Below, one piece after another: positions 52,103 to 62,184 of a DNA stretch of 64,000 nt. Positions within the stretch are counted from its first letter, which is position 1. Each line of letters starts with the position of its first letter. Both the position numbers and the translations under genes were made by a program. The DNA comes from DATBHW01 sp035307385. Its GTDB lineage: Bacteria > Chloroflexota > Ktedonobacteria > Ktedonobacterales > DATBGS01. The stretch lies in assembly GCA_035307385.1 (NCBI GenBank), contig DATGID010000072.1:1-64000 (forward strand). The letters run 5' to 3'. The notes under the pieces were generated by a model. The model did not search any database, was not told the origin of the DNA, and was given only the letters and a program-made list of their open reading frames with translations.

Positions 52103-52981
52103 TCAGGGCCGATCTCCAGCCTTCAATTTATCCCGCGCAAAGCCCCCCGTAGCCCCCAGGGGGATGCGACCAGATACCGTAACCCGGCGCATCCGCCTGC
52201 CAGGCGAGCGTAGGGCCAGCAGCATCCGACGCAGGCGATCTTCGCTCACGTTGCGGATCAAGCGTCCGTGCTCGGCCAGCGACACCGTACCGGTCTCTTC
52301 CGAAATGATGATTGCCAACGCATCGGTCTGCTCCGAAAGACCCAGCGCCGCGCGATGTCGCGTGCCCATATCGGCGTACGCATTCTGCGCCTCAGAAAGC
52401 GGGAGCAAGACCGCCGCCGCAATCAAACGGTCCCCGCGAATGATCACCGCGCCATCATGCAGCGGGGAATTGGGATAGAAGATCGTCAGCAGGAGTTCGG
52501 CACTCACCAGCGCGTCTACACGGACGCCAGACGCGGCATAATCTTCCAGGCCAGTGTTGCGCTCGATGCAGATCAGCGCCCCTGGATGCCGCCGATCTTT
52601 CAAACGGGCCGTGGCCTGGCAGATTTCATCGACCGTGCGCTCGGTGCCACGGGAAAAACTCGTGCGGGGAAGATTCATCACCTTGCTGCTGCGCCCCAGA
52701 TATTCCAGCAGGCGGCGTAACTCCGGCTGAAAGATCACCGGCAGCGCAATCAGCGCCACCGGAATGGAATAGCGCAACAGCCAGTTGAGCAAGGTCAGAT
52801 GGAAGACCGAACTGATCAGCATCCCGGCAACCAGCACAATCGCCAACCCTTGCAGAATCTGATCGGCGCGGGTGCCTCGCACCAGCATCAGGATGCTGTA
52901 GAAAATCAGCGTCACGATCAAAATATCGAACGCATCCACCCACGACAGGTGACCAAACAGCAACTGGAGGAATGAGATCAT
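52103..52981 (-). CDS. cdaA: Diadenylate cyclase CdaA (c-di-AMP synthase)
   Basis: 292 residues from MISFLQLLFGHLSW, with GGGAGGA upstream. Three N-terminal membrane helices (FDILIVTLIFYSILMLV, IVLVAGMLISSVF and IPVALIALPVIFQP) precede a DAC domain with the catalytic DGA of LHDGAVIIRGD and the RHR of GTRHRAALG. It condenses two ATP into c-di-AMP, a second messenger for potassium and cell-wall balance. Coupled to cdaR and glmS, it links the messenger to peptidoglycan precursor supply. A basic C-terminal tail (RRMRRVTVSGRIPLG) is longer than usual. Confidence 0.95.
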   Translation of the reverse strand: MISFLQLLFGHLSWVDAFDILIVTLIFYSILMLVRGTRADQILQGLAIVLVAGMLISSVFHLTLLNWLLRYSIPVALIALPVIFQPELRRLLEYLGRSSKVMNLPRTSFSRGTERTVDEICQATARLKDRRHPGALICIERNTGLEDYAASGVRVDALVSAELLLTIFYPNSPLHDGAVIIRGDRLIAAAVLLPLSEAQNAYADMGTRHRAALGLSEQTDALAIIISEETGTVSLAEHGRLIRNVSEDRLRRMLLALRSPGRRMRRVTVSGRIPLGATGGFARDKLKAGDRP

Positions 52982-53131
52982 CACATTCCTCCCAGCCGCC
53001 AAAGAGGCAAGGGATAGTTTACACCATCTTGCGCGCTATCAAAGAAGCGCTTGTTGGTCATAATGGCCCGCACAGCAAAGCTCCAGGATCGCTGCATCCG
53101 GGTACGCTCTGCCACAGCTTGCCTTGTCGGT

Positions 53132-56100
53132 CTAGGCCCGTCGCGCTTGCAGTTCTTGGAGCTGCCGCATGCGCTCAAAGGCAATCGCATTAGTCGGGTC
53201 CACTTTAGCAAGGTTGCGGTAGACACGCACCGCCTGTTCGTATTCGCCAACCTCCGAATAGGTTTGCCCAAGTAAATCATACGCCTCGAAATTACTTTTG
53301 TCCATGGCGATGAGTTGTTGGAGCGCAGCAACCGCCTCTTTTGTTTCATGGCTGGCAAAATAATGGCGCGCAATCATCGCTTGATGCTGCGTGGCTTCTT
53401 CACGCCGTCCGGCCTGAAGGCAATACTGGACCATTTCCATGCGTGCCTGCATATCATCAGGGACCAGTTGAATCACCTGACGGAACGCGCTAAGCGACTC
53501 CTCTCGATTGTTCATATCCCAATAAATCGCGGCAATGCGCTGCAACACTTTGGCAGCCTGAGCGCTTTCGCCAGCATGCAAATGCAGTTCCACCTCGATG
53601 CGCAGTTCGCTTAAACCTTCATCAAGCAGACCCCAACTAATATAAATATCCCCCAATTCGGCATGCGGGGCTGGATCGCCAGGCGCCATCGCACACATCT
53701 TCTTGAGCACATCAATCGCCATCTCCACCTGCTTATTCGCGCGATAGTGCTTGACCAACTGCGCATATTCTTGCAGACTCCCCGACTCAGCCCGCCCAGA
53801 TGGCGCTGAGGAAGTATACACACTGCCCTTGGCAGGCAGAACTTGCTTCACTTGCTGCGCAATCTGCTGCGCCTTTTCCAACTGCCCCGCCTGCTGATAA
53901 GCTTTCGCCAGGAGCAGCGAAATCTCCACATCGGGCGCGTGATGCTCCTCGCTCTCTTCGCGCGGGCGCGCGGCCCAGACGTTGGCATCAATGGGCGAGC
54001 GTTGGCCTGCGATAGCTGCCTCTTCCAGTTCGCGCGCGGCTTGCATGGCGTTGGTTGCCCCACCCAGGTCCAGGTAGCAGCGGGCAACCGCATAGCGCGA
54101 AAGTACTTCCATGCCTGGCCCACTCATCGCCTGCTGGTAGCTCGTGATCGCCTCGGTGAAACGCCCCGCCTGTTGTTGAATCTGCCCAAAGCCATAGCGC
54201 AGGTCCACATTCGACGGCGAAGATTCCACCGCCTGGGCATATTCGCGCGCCACCACCTCATAATAACGCTGGCCGTCGCCGCGCAGTGCCTTGAGCAAAC
54301 GCCCCAGCACCTCCAGCGCCGCCACGCGATTTGCCACAGTACCCATTGCACCCACCGTGCCGGGTGTCGCGCTGGCCCCGACGCCCATCGCCACCGCAAT
54401 CTGCCAGCGCACCAACGCTGTCGCGTTGCGCGGGTCCAGTTGCAGCACGCGCTGATACTCGCTGATCGCCTGTCCGGCGCGGCCAGCCTTCATCAGCGCC
54501 AGCGCGTAATTCATCCGCATGGGCACGTGGTTGGGGTTTTCCTGAAGGGCCTGCTCATATTCGTTGATTGCCTTATCGGCATAGCCCATGCGCAAATACG
54601 ATTCCGCAGCGGTCATACGCTCGCGCATCAACTCATCCGTGCGGCCATGCGACGCCAGCAGATTAATCAGGCGCACCCGATAGGTCAAATTATTCGGCTC
54701 AAGCTCCAGAATACGCCGATAGGTCGCAATCGCATCGTCCACGCGGCCCTGCACCAGATAGGTATCGATCAAAATAGCGTATTTGGTAATCGCCTGCTCG
54801 GTCTTGCCCTGCTTGACGTAGATTTCGCCCAGCATCAAATGCACATCGAGGTACTGCGGCGCCATCTCGATGACTCGCAGGCACTCCTCGATAGCGGCAG
54901 TCAGCAGACCATGCGCCACATACTTCTCAATTTCACGAACAGCCGCCACCACCTGCGAGCGCAGCGGCTCGGGCAGAGGGGGAATCCCGCTGGTCGCTGG
55001 CCCCAGAGCACCGCTTTGCCCACGCAGCACCCCCGAACCGGCTCCAGCGGCGCCCAGCAGCGCCTTCAAGGGATCATTAGCCGTACCAGCCACGGCAGCG
55101 CCAGTCGGCGCGGGTCCATATGCCAGAGAAGCCAGCGGACCAGAAGCCATCGCCCCATTTGGCTGAGCGCCGGGCGGCATCATCTCCGGCTGGGGAGCCG
55201 CCTGGCCCGCCAACGCGCCCAGCGATTGCATCGCCCCAGACATCTGGGCCTGATGCGCGCTGGCCGGGGCCGGGCTAGACAGCCAGTCATCATTCGCAGG
55301 CGGCGGGGTAGCCCCACGGCCAGCGCCATTGCCAAAAGAGATCGTGGGTGGCTCGCCTGGCTGGTTAAACATGACCGTGGGAGGCTCCGCAAGATTGGGT
55401 TGACTGGGCGACGACCCACCGCGCTGGCCGAAGCTCACCGTAGGCGGCTCGGCCTGGTGAGCAGCTTCAGCCATTCCTCCATTCATCTCGCCTTCGGCCA
55501 TCATCTGTTCCACTTCGGCAATCTGGTCCTGCCAGCCGCGGCTGCGCAGGAACCCCAGCAGCGCGTTATAGACCGTTTCGGTCTGGTCCAGTTCACCCAG
55601 TGCTCGATGCGCTTCAGCCGCTTCATGGCAGAGTTGAATCAGTTGATCGGATTCTTCCAGCGTCAGCGCATCCAGATTCACCCGATCTACCGCTTCATCG
55701 AAGTGTTGCGCGGCGGAAGTCAGATCACCCATCGCGCGATAGCACTGGCCCAGCGCGTAGAAGCACGAGAGCGCGTAATCAGGATCGTTGAGCAACTCTC
55801 CAAATTGTTCAATCGCCTCTTGCCAGCGCTCCTGCTCCTGATAGAGCCAGCCGAGAAAATAACGCGCGTCAGGTCGATCAAAACCGCTGCTGATAATCTG
55901 CTCGCACAGATCAATCGCCTCGGCAATCCGGCCCTCGGTCTGGGCAGCCTGTGCCTGGCGCAGCGCACTGGCAACCTGCGCTGCGGTCATCCGCTTGCGC
56001 CCATTTTGCTCGTTTGTCCCGCCGCGGCCCGCGTTTCCTGCACCCTTGCCCCCTGCCTGCGCTGGTGGTGTTCCTTTCTTCGCCATGCTGTTTCCTGTCC

Positions 56101-56926
56101 TGCCCATATGGTCTGCATTCAACGCCTCCGGCCCGGCAGCATCGCGCGCCGCTGGTGAGGCCATCCCCAACGTTTCCGCCGAGGGAACAGAGAATTTGCC
56201 TGTTGATGACTCCTGGAGCAAGGCGAGTGGCCCACTCCACAGCGGGACTCCACCTTCACTCACATCAGGCGCTGCCCATACCGTATAACTGGCTAGCTCC
56301 TCGCGAATCGTTCGCTTGGTTCCCAAGGAGCCAGATAAACGCTCTTCAAGATAGGCCAGCAGCTTCTGAGCTTGCTCATGCCCAGAGTTGGCTTGCAACG
56401 CGGCTTCTGCATGCCGCCGGGCCTGCTCCAACTCCCCTTGTTGGACATATCCCCGCGCCGCATCAAGATGCTCCTTGATCGCCGAGGCAAGATCACGCTT
56501 CTCGTGAAAATGCCGCGCCAGTCGCTCGTGCGGCTCAGGCTCGTCAGGTGAAAGCTGCGCAGCTTTTTGCCACGCGGCCTCAGAACGCGCCACCTGAACG
56601 GTTTCTGCATAGTGATCGCCTAATGCCAGGTAGGCGCGAAACGCCTCCTTGTCTTGCTGGAGAATAACATAGAGTTCAGCAACCTTTCCGAGCGCCACAA
56701 CATTGGCAGCATCCTGCTCCAACACATGCTGATATTCTACCAGCGCCGCTTCCCACTGCCTGGTCTGCATATAGCAGAAGCCCAGCCCACGTCGCGCACC
56801 CAGATCGGCAGGAAACTCTGCCAGCGCTCGCCGATATTGCCCGGCTGCCTCGGCCCACTGACGGTCCCAGCGGAGGCTATCAGCCTGGCTCATAGCCGCA
56901 GCAAAAATCTCCCGATTCCCTGGCAT
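53132..56926 (-). CDS. Large TPR-repeat protein
   Basis: 1264 residues. Roughly twenty tetratricopeptide units run in three blocks (residues about 15-200, 310-480 and 665-1260), for example WEAALVEYQHVLEQDAANVV and AISEYQRVLQLDPRNATALV. A Pro/Gly/Ala-rich linker at about 490-660 carries repeated EPPTVxF and EPPTISF motifs that could be phosphorylation or FHA-binding sites. There is no signal peptide or membrane segment. It is probably a cytoplasmic scaffold for multi-protein assembly. It lies 150 bp upstream of cdaA on the same strand. Long open frames on the opposite strand are shadows of its GC-rich codons. Confidence 0.85.
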   Translation of the reverse strand: MPGNREIFAAAMSQADSLRWDRQWAEAAGQYRRALAEFPADLGARRGLGFCYMQTRQWEAALVEYQHVLEQDAANVVALGKVAELYVILQQDKEAFRAYLALGDHYAETVQVARSEAAWQKAAQLSPDEPEPHERLARHFHEKRDLASAIKEHLDAARGYVQQGELEQARRHAEAALQANSGHEQAQKLLAYLEERLSGSLGTKRTIREELASYTVWAAPDVSEGGVPLWSGPLALLQESSTGKFSVPSAETLGMASPAARDAAGPEALNADHMGRTGNSMAKKGTPPAQAGGKGAGNAGRGGTNEQNGRKRMTAAQVASALRQAQAAQTEGRIAEAIDLCEQIISSGFDRPDARYFLGWLYQEQERWQEAIEQFGELLNDPDYALSCFYALGQCYRAMGDLTSAAQHFDEAVDRVNLDALTLEESDQLIQLCHEAAEAHRALGELDQTETVYNALLGFLRSRGWQDQIAEVEQMMAEGEMNGGMAEAAHQAEPPTVSFGQRGGSSPSQPNLAEPPTVMFNQPGEPPTISFGNGAGRGATPPPANDDWLSSPAPASAHQAQMSGAMQSLGALAGQAAPQPEMMPPGAQPNGAMASGPLASLAYGPAPTGAAVAGTANDPLKALLGAAGAGSGVLRGQSGALGPATSGIPPLPEPLRSQVVAAVREIEKYVAHGLLTAAIEECLRVIEMAPQYLDVHLMLGEIYVKQGKTEQAITKYAILIDTYLVQGRVDDAIATYRRILELEPNNLTYRVRLINLLASHGRTDELMRERMTAAESYLRMGYADKAINEYEQALQENPNHVPMRMNYALALMKAGRAGQAISEYQRVLQLDPRNATALVRWQIAVAMGVGASATPGTVGAMGTVANRVAALEVLGRLLKALRGDGQRYYEVVAREYAQAVESSPSNVDLRYGFGQIQQQAGRFTEAITSYQQAMSGPGMEVLSRYAVARCYLDLGGATNAMQAARELEEAAIAGQRSPIDANVWAARPREESEEHHAPDVEISLLLAKAYQQAGQLEKAQQIAQQVKQVLPAKGSVYTSSAPSGRAESGSLQEYAQLVKHYRANKQVEMAIDVLKKMCAMAPGDPAPHAELGDIYISWGLLDEGLSELRIEVELHLHAGESAQAAKVLQRIAAIYWDMNNREESLSAFRQVIQLVPDDMQARMEMVQYCLQAGRREEATQHQAMIARHYFASHETKEAVAALQQLIAMDKSNFEAYDLLGQTYSEVGEYEQAVRVYRNLAKVDPTNAIAFERMRQLQELQARRA

Positions 56927-57335
56927 GAACTCGGACCCCTTTGCAGCGTGTTCCCTACGCTGGTCATCATCTTTTGGCGCGTCGTGCCAGGTTCATGCTG
57001 GAAGCTTGCCCGCTGATGCGCCAGCAGGCCCGTTCTGGCCGCATCTGCCCTCATCCAGCCACGCCTCACTCGCGCCTAGTATAACATACAGCGACAATCC
57101 CCCCGGCATGGCAAGTCGTCCGCCAAATACGGATGCTTGCTAAGTTGCATACCGGAGCAGCGCTGGAATCTCGTGAGCGCTCTTCTCTGCCGTGGTACTA
57201 AGGTACTAGCAAGGCCACCAGGGCGTCATTCGCCGCTCTACTCCTTACCTAGCAATTTTGTAGCCGTTTTTTTGCTTTCAGGCATTGGGCCATCCGCTAA
57301 GTTGACATCACGCCGTTTGGCTGGCCTTGCAAGGT
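56927..57335. other. Intergenic stretch, nothing recognised
   Basis: About 410 bases upstream of the TPR gene and downstream of yajQ. No tRNA, RNA motif, repeat or plausible gene was found; promoter elements for the TPR gene would lie near 56930-57000. Confidence 0.4.
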
Positions 57336-57833
57336 CTAGCTGCGATAGTTGATGAATTGCAGTTCAACGGGATAATCCTGCTTCTTGAGGGTCGCAATCA
57401 CTGCTTGCAGATCGTCGCGGCTCTTGCCCACCACCCGGATGGCATCGCCCTGAATCTGCGGGCGCACCTTGGGATGCTGGTCCCGAATCAGCTTGGAAAT
57501 CTCGCGCCCCAAATCCTGGGAAATCCCCTGCTGCAACTCGAACGTCTGGCGCACCTGGCTGCTGGCGGCTGGCTCAATCTTGCCCGGCTTCAAAATCTTG
57601 AGCGAAAGGTTGCGGCGCACCAGCTTGCTTTCCAGCACATCGCGAACGCTTTTCAGCGTGAACTCGCTGTTGGTGGTAATGGTGATGCTTTTCTTCGCCT
57701 CATAACGAATATCCGTTTTCGTATCTTTCAAATCAAAGCGGGTCGACACTTCGCGCCGTGTCTGATCGAGCGCGTTGACTAATTCTTGTTCATCAAACTG
57801 CGACACCACATCAAAAGAGTTTTCTCCGGCCAT
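57336..57833 (-). CDS. yajQ: YajQ-family nucleotide-binding protein
   Basis: 165 residues from MAGENSFDVVSQFD, the standard YajQ start; the frame runs open to 58058 without meaning. Two ferredoxin-like RNP domains are evident: ELVNALDQTRREVSTRFDLK and KSITITTNSEFTLKSVRDVL, then the GKIEPAASSQVRQTFEL and QGDAIRVVGKSRDDLQAVI segments, ending ELQFINYRS. YajQ proteins bind cyclic di-GMP or nucleic acid and act in the cytoplasm. The length is normal. It is transcribed away from the zinc-ribbon gene. Confidence 0.95.
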   Translation of the reverse strand: MAGENSFDVVSQFDEQELVNALDQTRREVSTRFDLKDTKTDIRYEAKKSITITTNSEFTLKSVRDVLESKLVRRNLSLKILKPGKIEPAASSQVRQTFELQQGISQDLGREISKLIRDQHPKVRPQIQGDAIRVVGKSRDDLQAVIATLKKQDYPVELQFINYRS

Positions 57834-58041
57834 TGCATTGATTCCTTTTGCGGTAAAGCGGCTGAAACGCACGCATATCAATTGCAGACTACTGGAAAGG
57901 GTAAAGCGCCTCCATTGTATCCCACCCAGCCTGCCATGACAAATAGCCAGCGGGCTTCCTCGACTCGCGCCGCTCTTGTCGCTGGCGAAAGGCACGGAGT
58001 ACAATGATGGCGTTATCCATCCTTGCAGCAAGGAGCGCCCC

Positions 58042-58749
58042 ATGACCAGAACGACCAAAGCAGCTTCCCTTTACCAGGTGCAACAGCTTGATGGAGAAGT
58101 AGATCGTATCGCGGCTGAGGCCCAGGCAATCAACGCCGCGTTGCAGGATGACTCAGCCGTGCGCCAGGTGCAGCAGGCGGTCACTGCGGCAAGCACCGCA
58201 TTGCAGCAGCGCCAGCAAGCCTTGCGCGCTGCCGAACAAGAACTGGCCGACCTGGCCGCGCGCATCAAAAGCCACAATGACCGGCTCTACAGCGGCAACG
58301 TCAGCAATCCGCGTGAGCTTGGATCGCTGCAACAGGAGGTTGGACACCTGCGCGAACTGCACAACACGCAAGAAGAGCGCGTGCTGGAGGCCATGGCAGC
58401 GGCAGAAGAGGCCCAGACCCTGATGGAAAGCGAAAAAACCAGGCAGGAAGCGCTAGAAAAGACGCGCCAGCAAGAGCAGGCCATGCTCGTTGACCGCCAG
58501 CGCCAGGTAGAAGCCCGCCTGGCAGACGCGCGCCAGCGACGCCAGAGCCAGGCGGAAAGCTGCGAGGCGCCCTTACTGCAACGCTACGAACAGATACGGC
58601 GCATTCGCGGCAAGGCCGTGGCGCTGGCCGAAGGCGGCACCTGCCAGGGGTGCCGCGTCAGCCTGACCGCCAGCGACATGCAGCGCGTGCGCACCAGCGC
58701 CGACATCACGACCTGTAGTAACTGTGGACGCATTCTTTATTTGCCATAA
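58042..58749 (+). CDS. C4 zinc-ribbon coiled-coil protein (CT398-like)
   Basis: 235 residues from MTRTTKAASLYQVQQLD with AAGGAGCG upstream. Residues 10-190 form a long antiparallel coiled coil (LQQRQQALRAAEQELADLAA); the C-terminus is a zinc ribbon CQGCRVSLTASD and CSNCGRILYLP. This fold is seen in CT398/YbgI-like proteins that contact RNA polymerase or flagellar parts, but no precise job can be given. RNase HI follows 35 bp downstream on the same strand, a common pairing in Gram-positive and Chloroflexota genomes. Confidence 0.88.
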   Translation: MTRTTKAASLYQVQQLDGEVDRIAAEAQAINAALQDDSAVRQVQQAVTAASTALQQRQQALRAAEQELADLAARIKSHNDRLYSGNVSNPRELGSLQQEVGHLRELHNTQEERVLEAMAAAEEAQTLMESEKTRQEALEKTRQQEQAMLVDRQRQVEARLADARQRRQSQAESCEAPLLQRYEQIRRIRGKAVALAEGGTCQGCRVSLTASDMQRVRTSADITTCSNCGRILYLP

Positions 58750-58784
58750 GCCACCACCCTACTTGACCATCCAGAGGAGGTATC

Positions 58785-59222
58785 ATGATCGAGCCAGGCC
58801 AGCGACTCATTCTGCGCACCGACGGCGGCTCACGCGGCAACCCTGGCCCTGCTGGCGCTGGCGTGGTCATTGAAAGCGCAACCGGCAAGCTGCTGGCCCA
58901 GGGGCGCAAATTTCTGGGGAAAATCACCAATAATCAGGCGGAATATCAGGCGCTGATTCTGGGACTGCAAGCGGTGAAACGCTACCAGCCAGCGGCTGTG
59001 CAGGTCTTGATGGACAGCGAGTTGGTTGTTCATCAGATGAACGGGCGCTATCAGGTGAAAGATGCCGGACTGCTGCTGCTCTACCAGGAGGCCAAACAAC
59101 TCGCCGCCACCCTTACGGCAGTCTCATTCGCGCACGTGCCACGCAGCCAGAACCATCTGGCAGATGCCCTGGCGAACGAAGCGATGGACGCGGGCAATCA
59201 GCCGCGCACGCCGCGTCCTTGA
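58785..59222 (+). CDS. rnhA: Ribonuclease HI family protein
   Basis: 145 residues. RNase H core with the first metal-binding aspartate in LRTDGGSRGNPGPAG, the glutamate in NNQAEYQALILGL, the next aspartate in VLMDSELVVHQMNG and the last in NHLADALANEAMD. It hydrolyses the RNA strand of RNA-DNA hybrids. The basic protrusion of E. coli RNase HI is missing, as in the short archaeal/Gram-positive type. An AGGAGG lies before the ATG. Confidence 0.93.
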   Translation: MIEPGQRLILRTDGGSRGNPGPAGAGVVIESATGKLLAQGRKFLGKITNNQAEYQALILGLQAVKRYQPAAVQVLMDSELVVHQMNGRYQVKDAGLLLLYQEAKQLAATLTAVSFAHVPRSQNHLADALANEAMDAGNQPRTPRP

Positions 59223-59271
59223 GCGGCCCTGCACACCACGTTTCGCAGACACAGAACATCGCTGGTCTCTC

Positions 59272-60885
59272 TCATGACCCGCTGGCCTGAAACGTCTGCC
59301 AGACCCGAACATTGCCATCCAGGCCGCCCGAGGCGATATGTGTGTTGTCGGGCGACCACCCCAAAGCCAGCACAATCTGGCGAAAATCTGCCTGATAGAT
59401 CAAGAGCACATCGCCTGTGGCAGCCTCCCACACCTGCACCGTGCCATTATAACCGCCCGAAGCGACACGTTTTCCGTCCGGCGACCAGGCCACCGCGTGA
59501 ATGTCGGTATACTGCCCCCAGTAGGTGGTCAACGTTTCCCCGGTGTGTGCGTTCCACACCTTGACCGTATAATCATAGCTGGCCGATGCAATCAGCGCTC
59601 CATCGGGCGACCAGGCCACCGCCGTCACCCCATCCTGATGTCCGCGATACAACCGCAGTATCTCGCCGGTGTTTGCATCCCAGACCTGCACCGTTTGATC
59701 ATCTCCGCCCGAAGCCAGCAGATTGCCCTGTGGCATCCAGGCCACGTCGGTCACCGAACTGAGATGCCCACGATAGGTCAGGCGTCTGGTGCCCGTGGTA
59801 GCATCCCAGACTTGTACCGTGCCATCCGCGCTGGCCGAAGCCACCCGATCTCCATCCGGTGACCACGCCACCGCGTTCACATCCGAGGTATGCCCGTGAT
59901 ACTTGACGATGGTTTTCCCGCTGGCAGCCTCCCATACCTGCACCGAGAAATCGGGATGCGCTGTCAGCTTATCCCCGCTGCCAGATGCGATGCGTTTCCC
60001 ATCCCATGACCATTCCACGGCATTCACCTGATCGGTGTGCCCGCGATAAATCACCGGGGCGTCTCCAGAAAGCGCGTCCCAAAGCTGCACCGTGCCATCG
60101 GCACTCCCCGAAGCCATGCGCAGGCCGTCAGGCGACCACGCCACACCATCGATCTGGGCCTTATGCCCCCGATAGGTATACACCATGTGCTCTTCGAGAG
60201 ACACAGGGACCGGCTGCGACGGAGTTGCTGAAGCGCGCACAACCGGACGCGCGGGCGCTGAAAAAAGACCCAGCCGCGCCAGGAAAGCGATCCCACCAGA
60301 GGCGGCAGCCAGAGCGGCCAGTCCCACCAGGAACTTACGGCGAGAAAAAGGTGGGCGCGCTCGCGCTGTCCTGGCCTCCGCGAGCGCTGGCACGGCCATT
60401 TCTTGCCGCGCTTCAACAACAGGAACAAATGGAAGCGCGTCCTTCACTGCTTCGGCAATGCTCTGCCAGACAGTCGCTCGTTCTGATGCGAGCATCTCCG
60501 CGAGCGGGGTATCAGCCTGGGGCTTGACGTGAAAGCGCGCAAAGTCCGTGGCTTCAATAGCGCAGGCGACCAACCCTACCACCAGGATGGTTGCGTCCTC
60601 CTGCTCAGCACGGGTCAGCGGCGGCGGCAGGGTGTTCTCAACCAGCGCATCAGCGGCCAGGAAATTGGGACTCATGAGCAGCACAACCATCCTGGCAAGC
60701 CTGAGATGCCGCGCAAACTCCTCGCCCCAGCGCGCTTCTGGGCCGCGCCCCTCCACATCCCAGTAGACAATCTTGCCCGCTTCTTCCTGTGGCTTGAGCA
60801 GGGTCCGCAAGTCTTCCACATGGCGGCTATCACGAGAGCTATAACAGATGAGCGCGCTGGTGCGGCTGGGGCGAGAAGGTTCCAT
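59272..60885 (-). CDS. TIR domain - membrane anchor - WD40 propeller protein
   Basis: 537 residues from MEPSRPSRTSALICYSSRDS. The TIR domain spans residues 1-140 (CYSSRDSRHVEDL, RWGEEFARHLRLARMVVLLM). A hydrophobic segment follows a twin-arginine-like FSRRKFLVGLAALAAASG near residue 190, and then exactly seven WD40 units (HKAQIDGVAWSPDGLRMASG, TVQVWDATTG and so on) that close a propeller. The topology is probably TIR inside and propeller outside. TIR domains may degrade NAD or act as adaptors in defence; WD40 would be the sensor. This domain order suits signalling or defence, but neither is shown. Confidence 0.85.
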   Translation of the reverse strand: MEPSRPSRTSALICYSSRDSRHVEDLRTLLKPQEEAGKIVYWDVEGRGPEARWGEEFARHLRLARMVVLLMSPNFLAADALVENTLPPPLTRAEQEDATILVVGLVACAIEATDFARFHVKPQADTPLAEMLASERATVWQSIAEAVKDALPFVPVVEARQEMAVPALAEARTARARPPFSRRKFLVGLAALAAASGGIAFLARLGLFSAPARPVVRASATPSQPVPVSLEEHMVYTYRGHKAQIDGVAWSPDGLRMASGSADGTVQLWDALSGDAPVIYRGHTDQVNAVEWSWDGKRIASGSGDKLTAHPDFSVQVWEAASGKTIVKYHGHTSDVNAVAWSPDGDRVASASADGTVQVWDATTGTRRLTYRGHLSSVTDVAWMPQGNLLASGGDDQTVQVWDANTGEILRLYRGHQDGVTAVAWSPDGALIASASYDYTVKVWNAHTGETLTTYWGQYTDIHAVAWSPDGKRVASGGYNGTVQVWEAATGDVLLIYQADFRQIVLALGWSPDNTHIASGGLDGNVRVWQTFQASGS

Positions 60886-61068
60886 CAGAGCCTGCCTTTC
60901 GAGACAAGAGCAACTCTCTGCTTCTATGATGCCATATCGGGCAGCCACTCCGCCACTCTTTCGGCGAAACTGTGAACTGCTACCACGAAGCGATCACATT
61001 TCCATGCTACAATACTGGCGCCGGGCACAGAGATTGCAGCCATAGCTGGAATTTTGCCGGGATGGGGG

Positions 61069-62151
61069 ATGGTCTTGTACGCACCGTGGACACCGAAGGC
61101 CGAAAAGCCAGCAGCAGAAACGACTCCGCGTAAGGCACGCTGGTACTGGCGGCTCTTGCGAACGGCAGGGGTCGCGCTCGCGCTGCTGATCGCGCTTGGA
61201 AGCGTCCTCTGGTGGCAGTTGAACGCCACCGCGACCCATTTCAGCGGCGCGCACTTCAACCAGCAGCACAACGCCGTCTGGGCGGAACACGAATGGGTTG
61301 GCGAGACACATACCGCCAAAGAATATGACGATCTGGCGGCCCTGCTCAAGCGAGAGCAGATCACCTATCTCTTTCCCCATGTCGGCCCCCTGAATGGTGA
61401 TGGAACCATTCCCGTCGATCTCTACCCCAATGCCGCCACGTTTGTCAGCGAGATGAAAGCGCGCCTGCCGAACCTCAAAATCCTGGCCTGGATGGGCCAG
61501 GAAGAAAAAGACGGCGGCGGACCCCTTGACATGTCCAATTCGCAAACACGCGACAACATCGCCGCCGAAGCGAAGCTCTTTACCCAACAGCTAGGCTTCG
61601 ATGGCATCCATTACGACATCGAGCCGGTCACCAACCTCAACCCGCATTTTATTGATCTGCTCGATGAAACCCGCGCCGCCATTGGTCCTGACAAAATGAT
61701 CTCCGTCTCAGCCCCCAAATGGGCACCTGCCGCGCGGGTGATCCCTTTTGTCCAGGCTGTTTCGGGGCGCGGCTCTGCCTGGTGGACTTCCTATTATTTC
61801 CTGATCGTCAGTTCCTACGTCAATCAACTGGTCATCATGATGTACAACACAGGATTACCCACGGCCAGCCTCTATGAAACCCTGGTCAAGCAGGAGACCA
61901 CCCATATTCTGGACGCCAACAACAGCGCCACACACCCGGCCCAGGTGCTCATCGGCATCCCCACCTATCATGACAATGGTCCCGGCTTTCATGATACCGC
62001 CGAAAACATGCAGAGCGGCTTGCAAGGGGTCACGGATGGCCTGAATAGTGGGGAAAGCATCAGCCACTTCGGGGGCGTCGCCATCTATCCGCTCTGGCTG
62101 ACGACTCAGAGCGACTGGCAAACCTATAACCACCTCTGGTTGGGGGAATAG
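61069..62151 (+). CDS. GH18-like glycoside hydrolase, membrane anchored
   Basis: About 360 residues. After a basic leader, one membrane helix (TAGVALALLIALGSVLWWQL) anchors the protein. The exported part is a TIM-barrel of the GH18 type with the catalytic signature GFDGIHYDIEP (family pattern DxxDxDxE, with the middle acids partly altered) and an ISVSAPKWAP strand. The later Tyr-rich strand VIMMYNTG matches the GH18 conserved MxYD region with Asn in place of Asp. It may cleave chitin- or peptidoglycan-type glycans, or be a catalytically weak relative. The start codon is uncertain. Confidence 0.7.
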   Translation: MVLYAPWTPKAEKPAAETTPRKARWYWRLLRTAGVALALLIALGSVLWWQLNATATHFSGAHFNQQHNAVWAEHEWVGETHTAKEYDDLAALLKREQITYLFPHVGPLNGDGTIPVDLYPNAATFVSEMKARLPNLKILAWMGQEEKDGGGPLDMSNSQTRDNIAAEAKLFTQQLGFDGIHYDIEPVTNLNPHFIDLLDETRAAIGPDKMISVSAPKWAPAARVIPFVQAVSGRGSAWWTSYYFLIVSSYVNQLVIMMYNTGLPTASLYETLVKQETTHILDANNSATHPAQVLIGIPTYHDNGPGFHDTAENMQSGLQGVTDGLNSGESISHFGGVAIYPLWLTTQSDWQTYNHLWLGE

Positions 62152-62184
62152 CCAACGAACACCAGCGTCGTTTTCCCAGGTGAC

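Noticed and set aside
53003..53131. RNA gene or riboswitch between the TPR gene and cdaA
   Set aside because: No conserved secondary structure or known c-di-AMP riboswitch core could be read in this short gap.
53843..56158. 771-codon open frame on the plus strand opposite the TPR gene
   Set aside because: Its composition (Arg/His/Gln-rich, no domains) is that of an antisense shadow of GC-rich TPR codons, while the minus strand shows regular TPR units.
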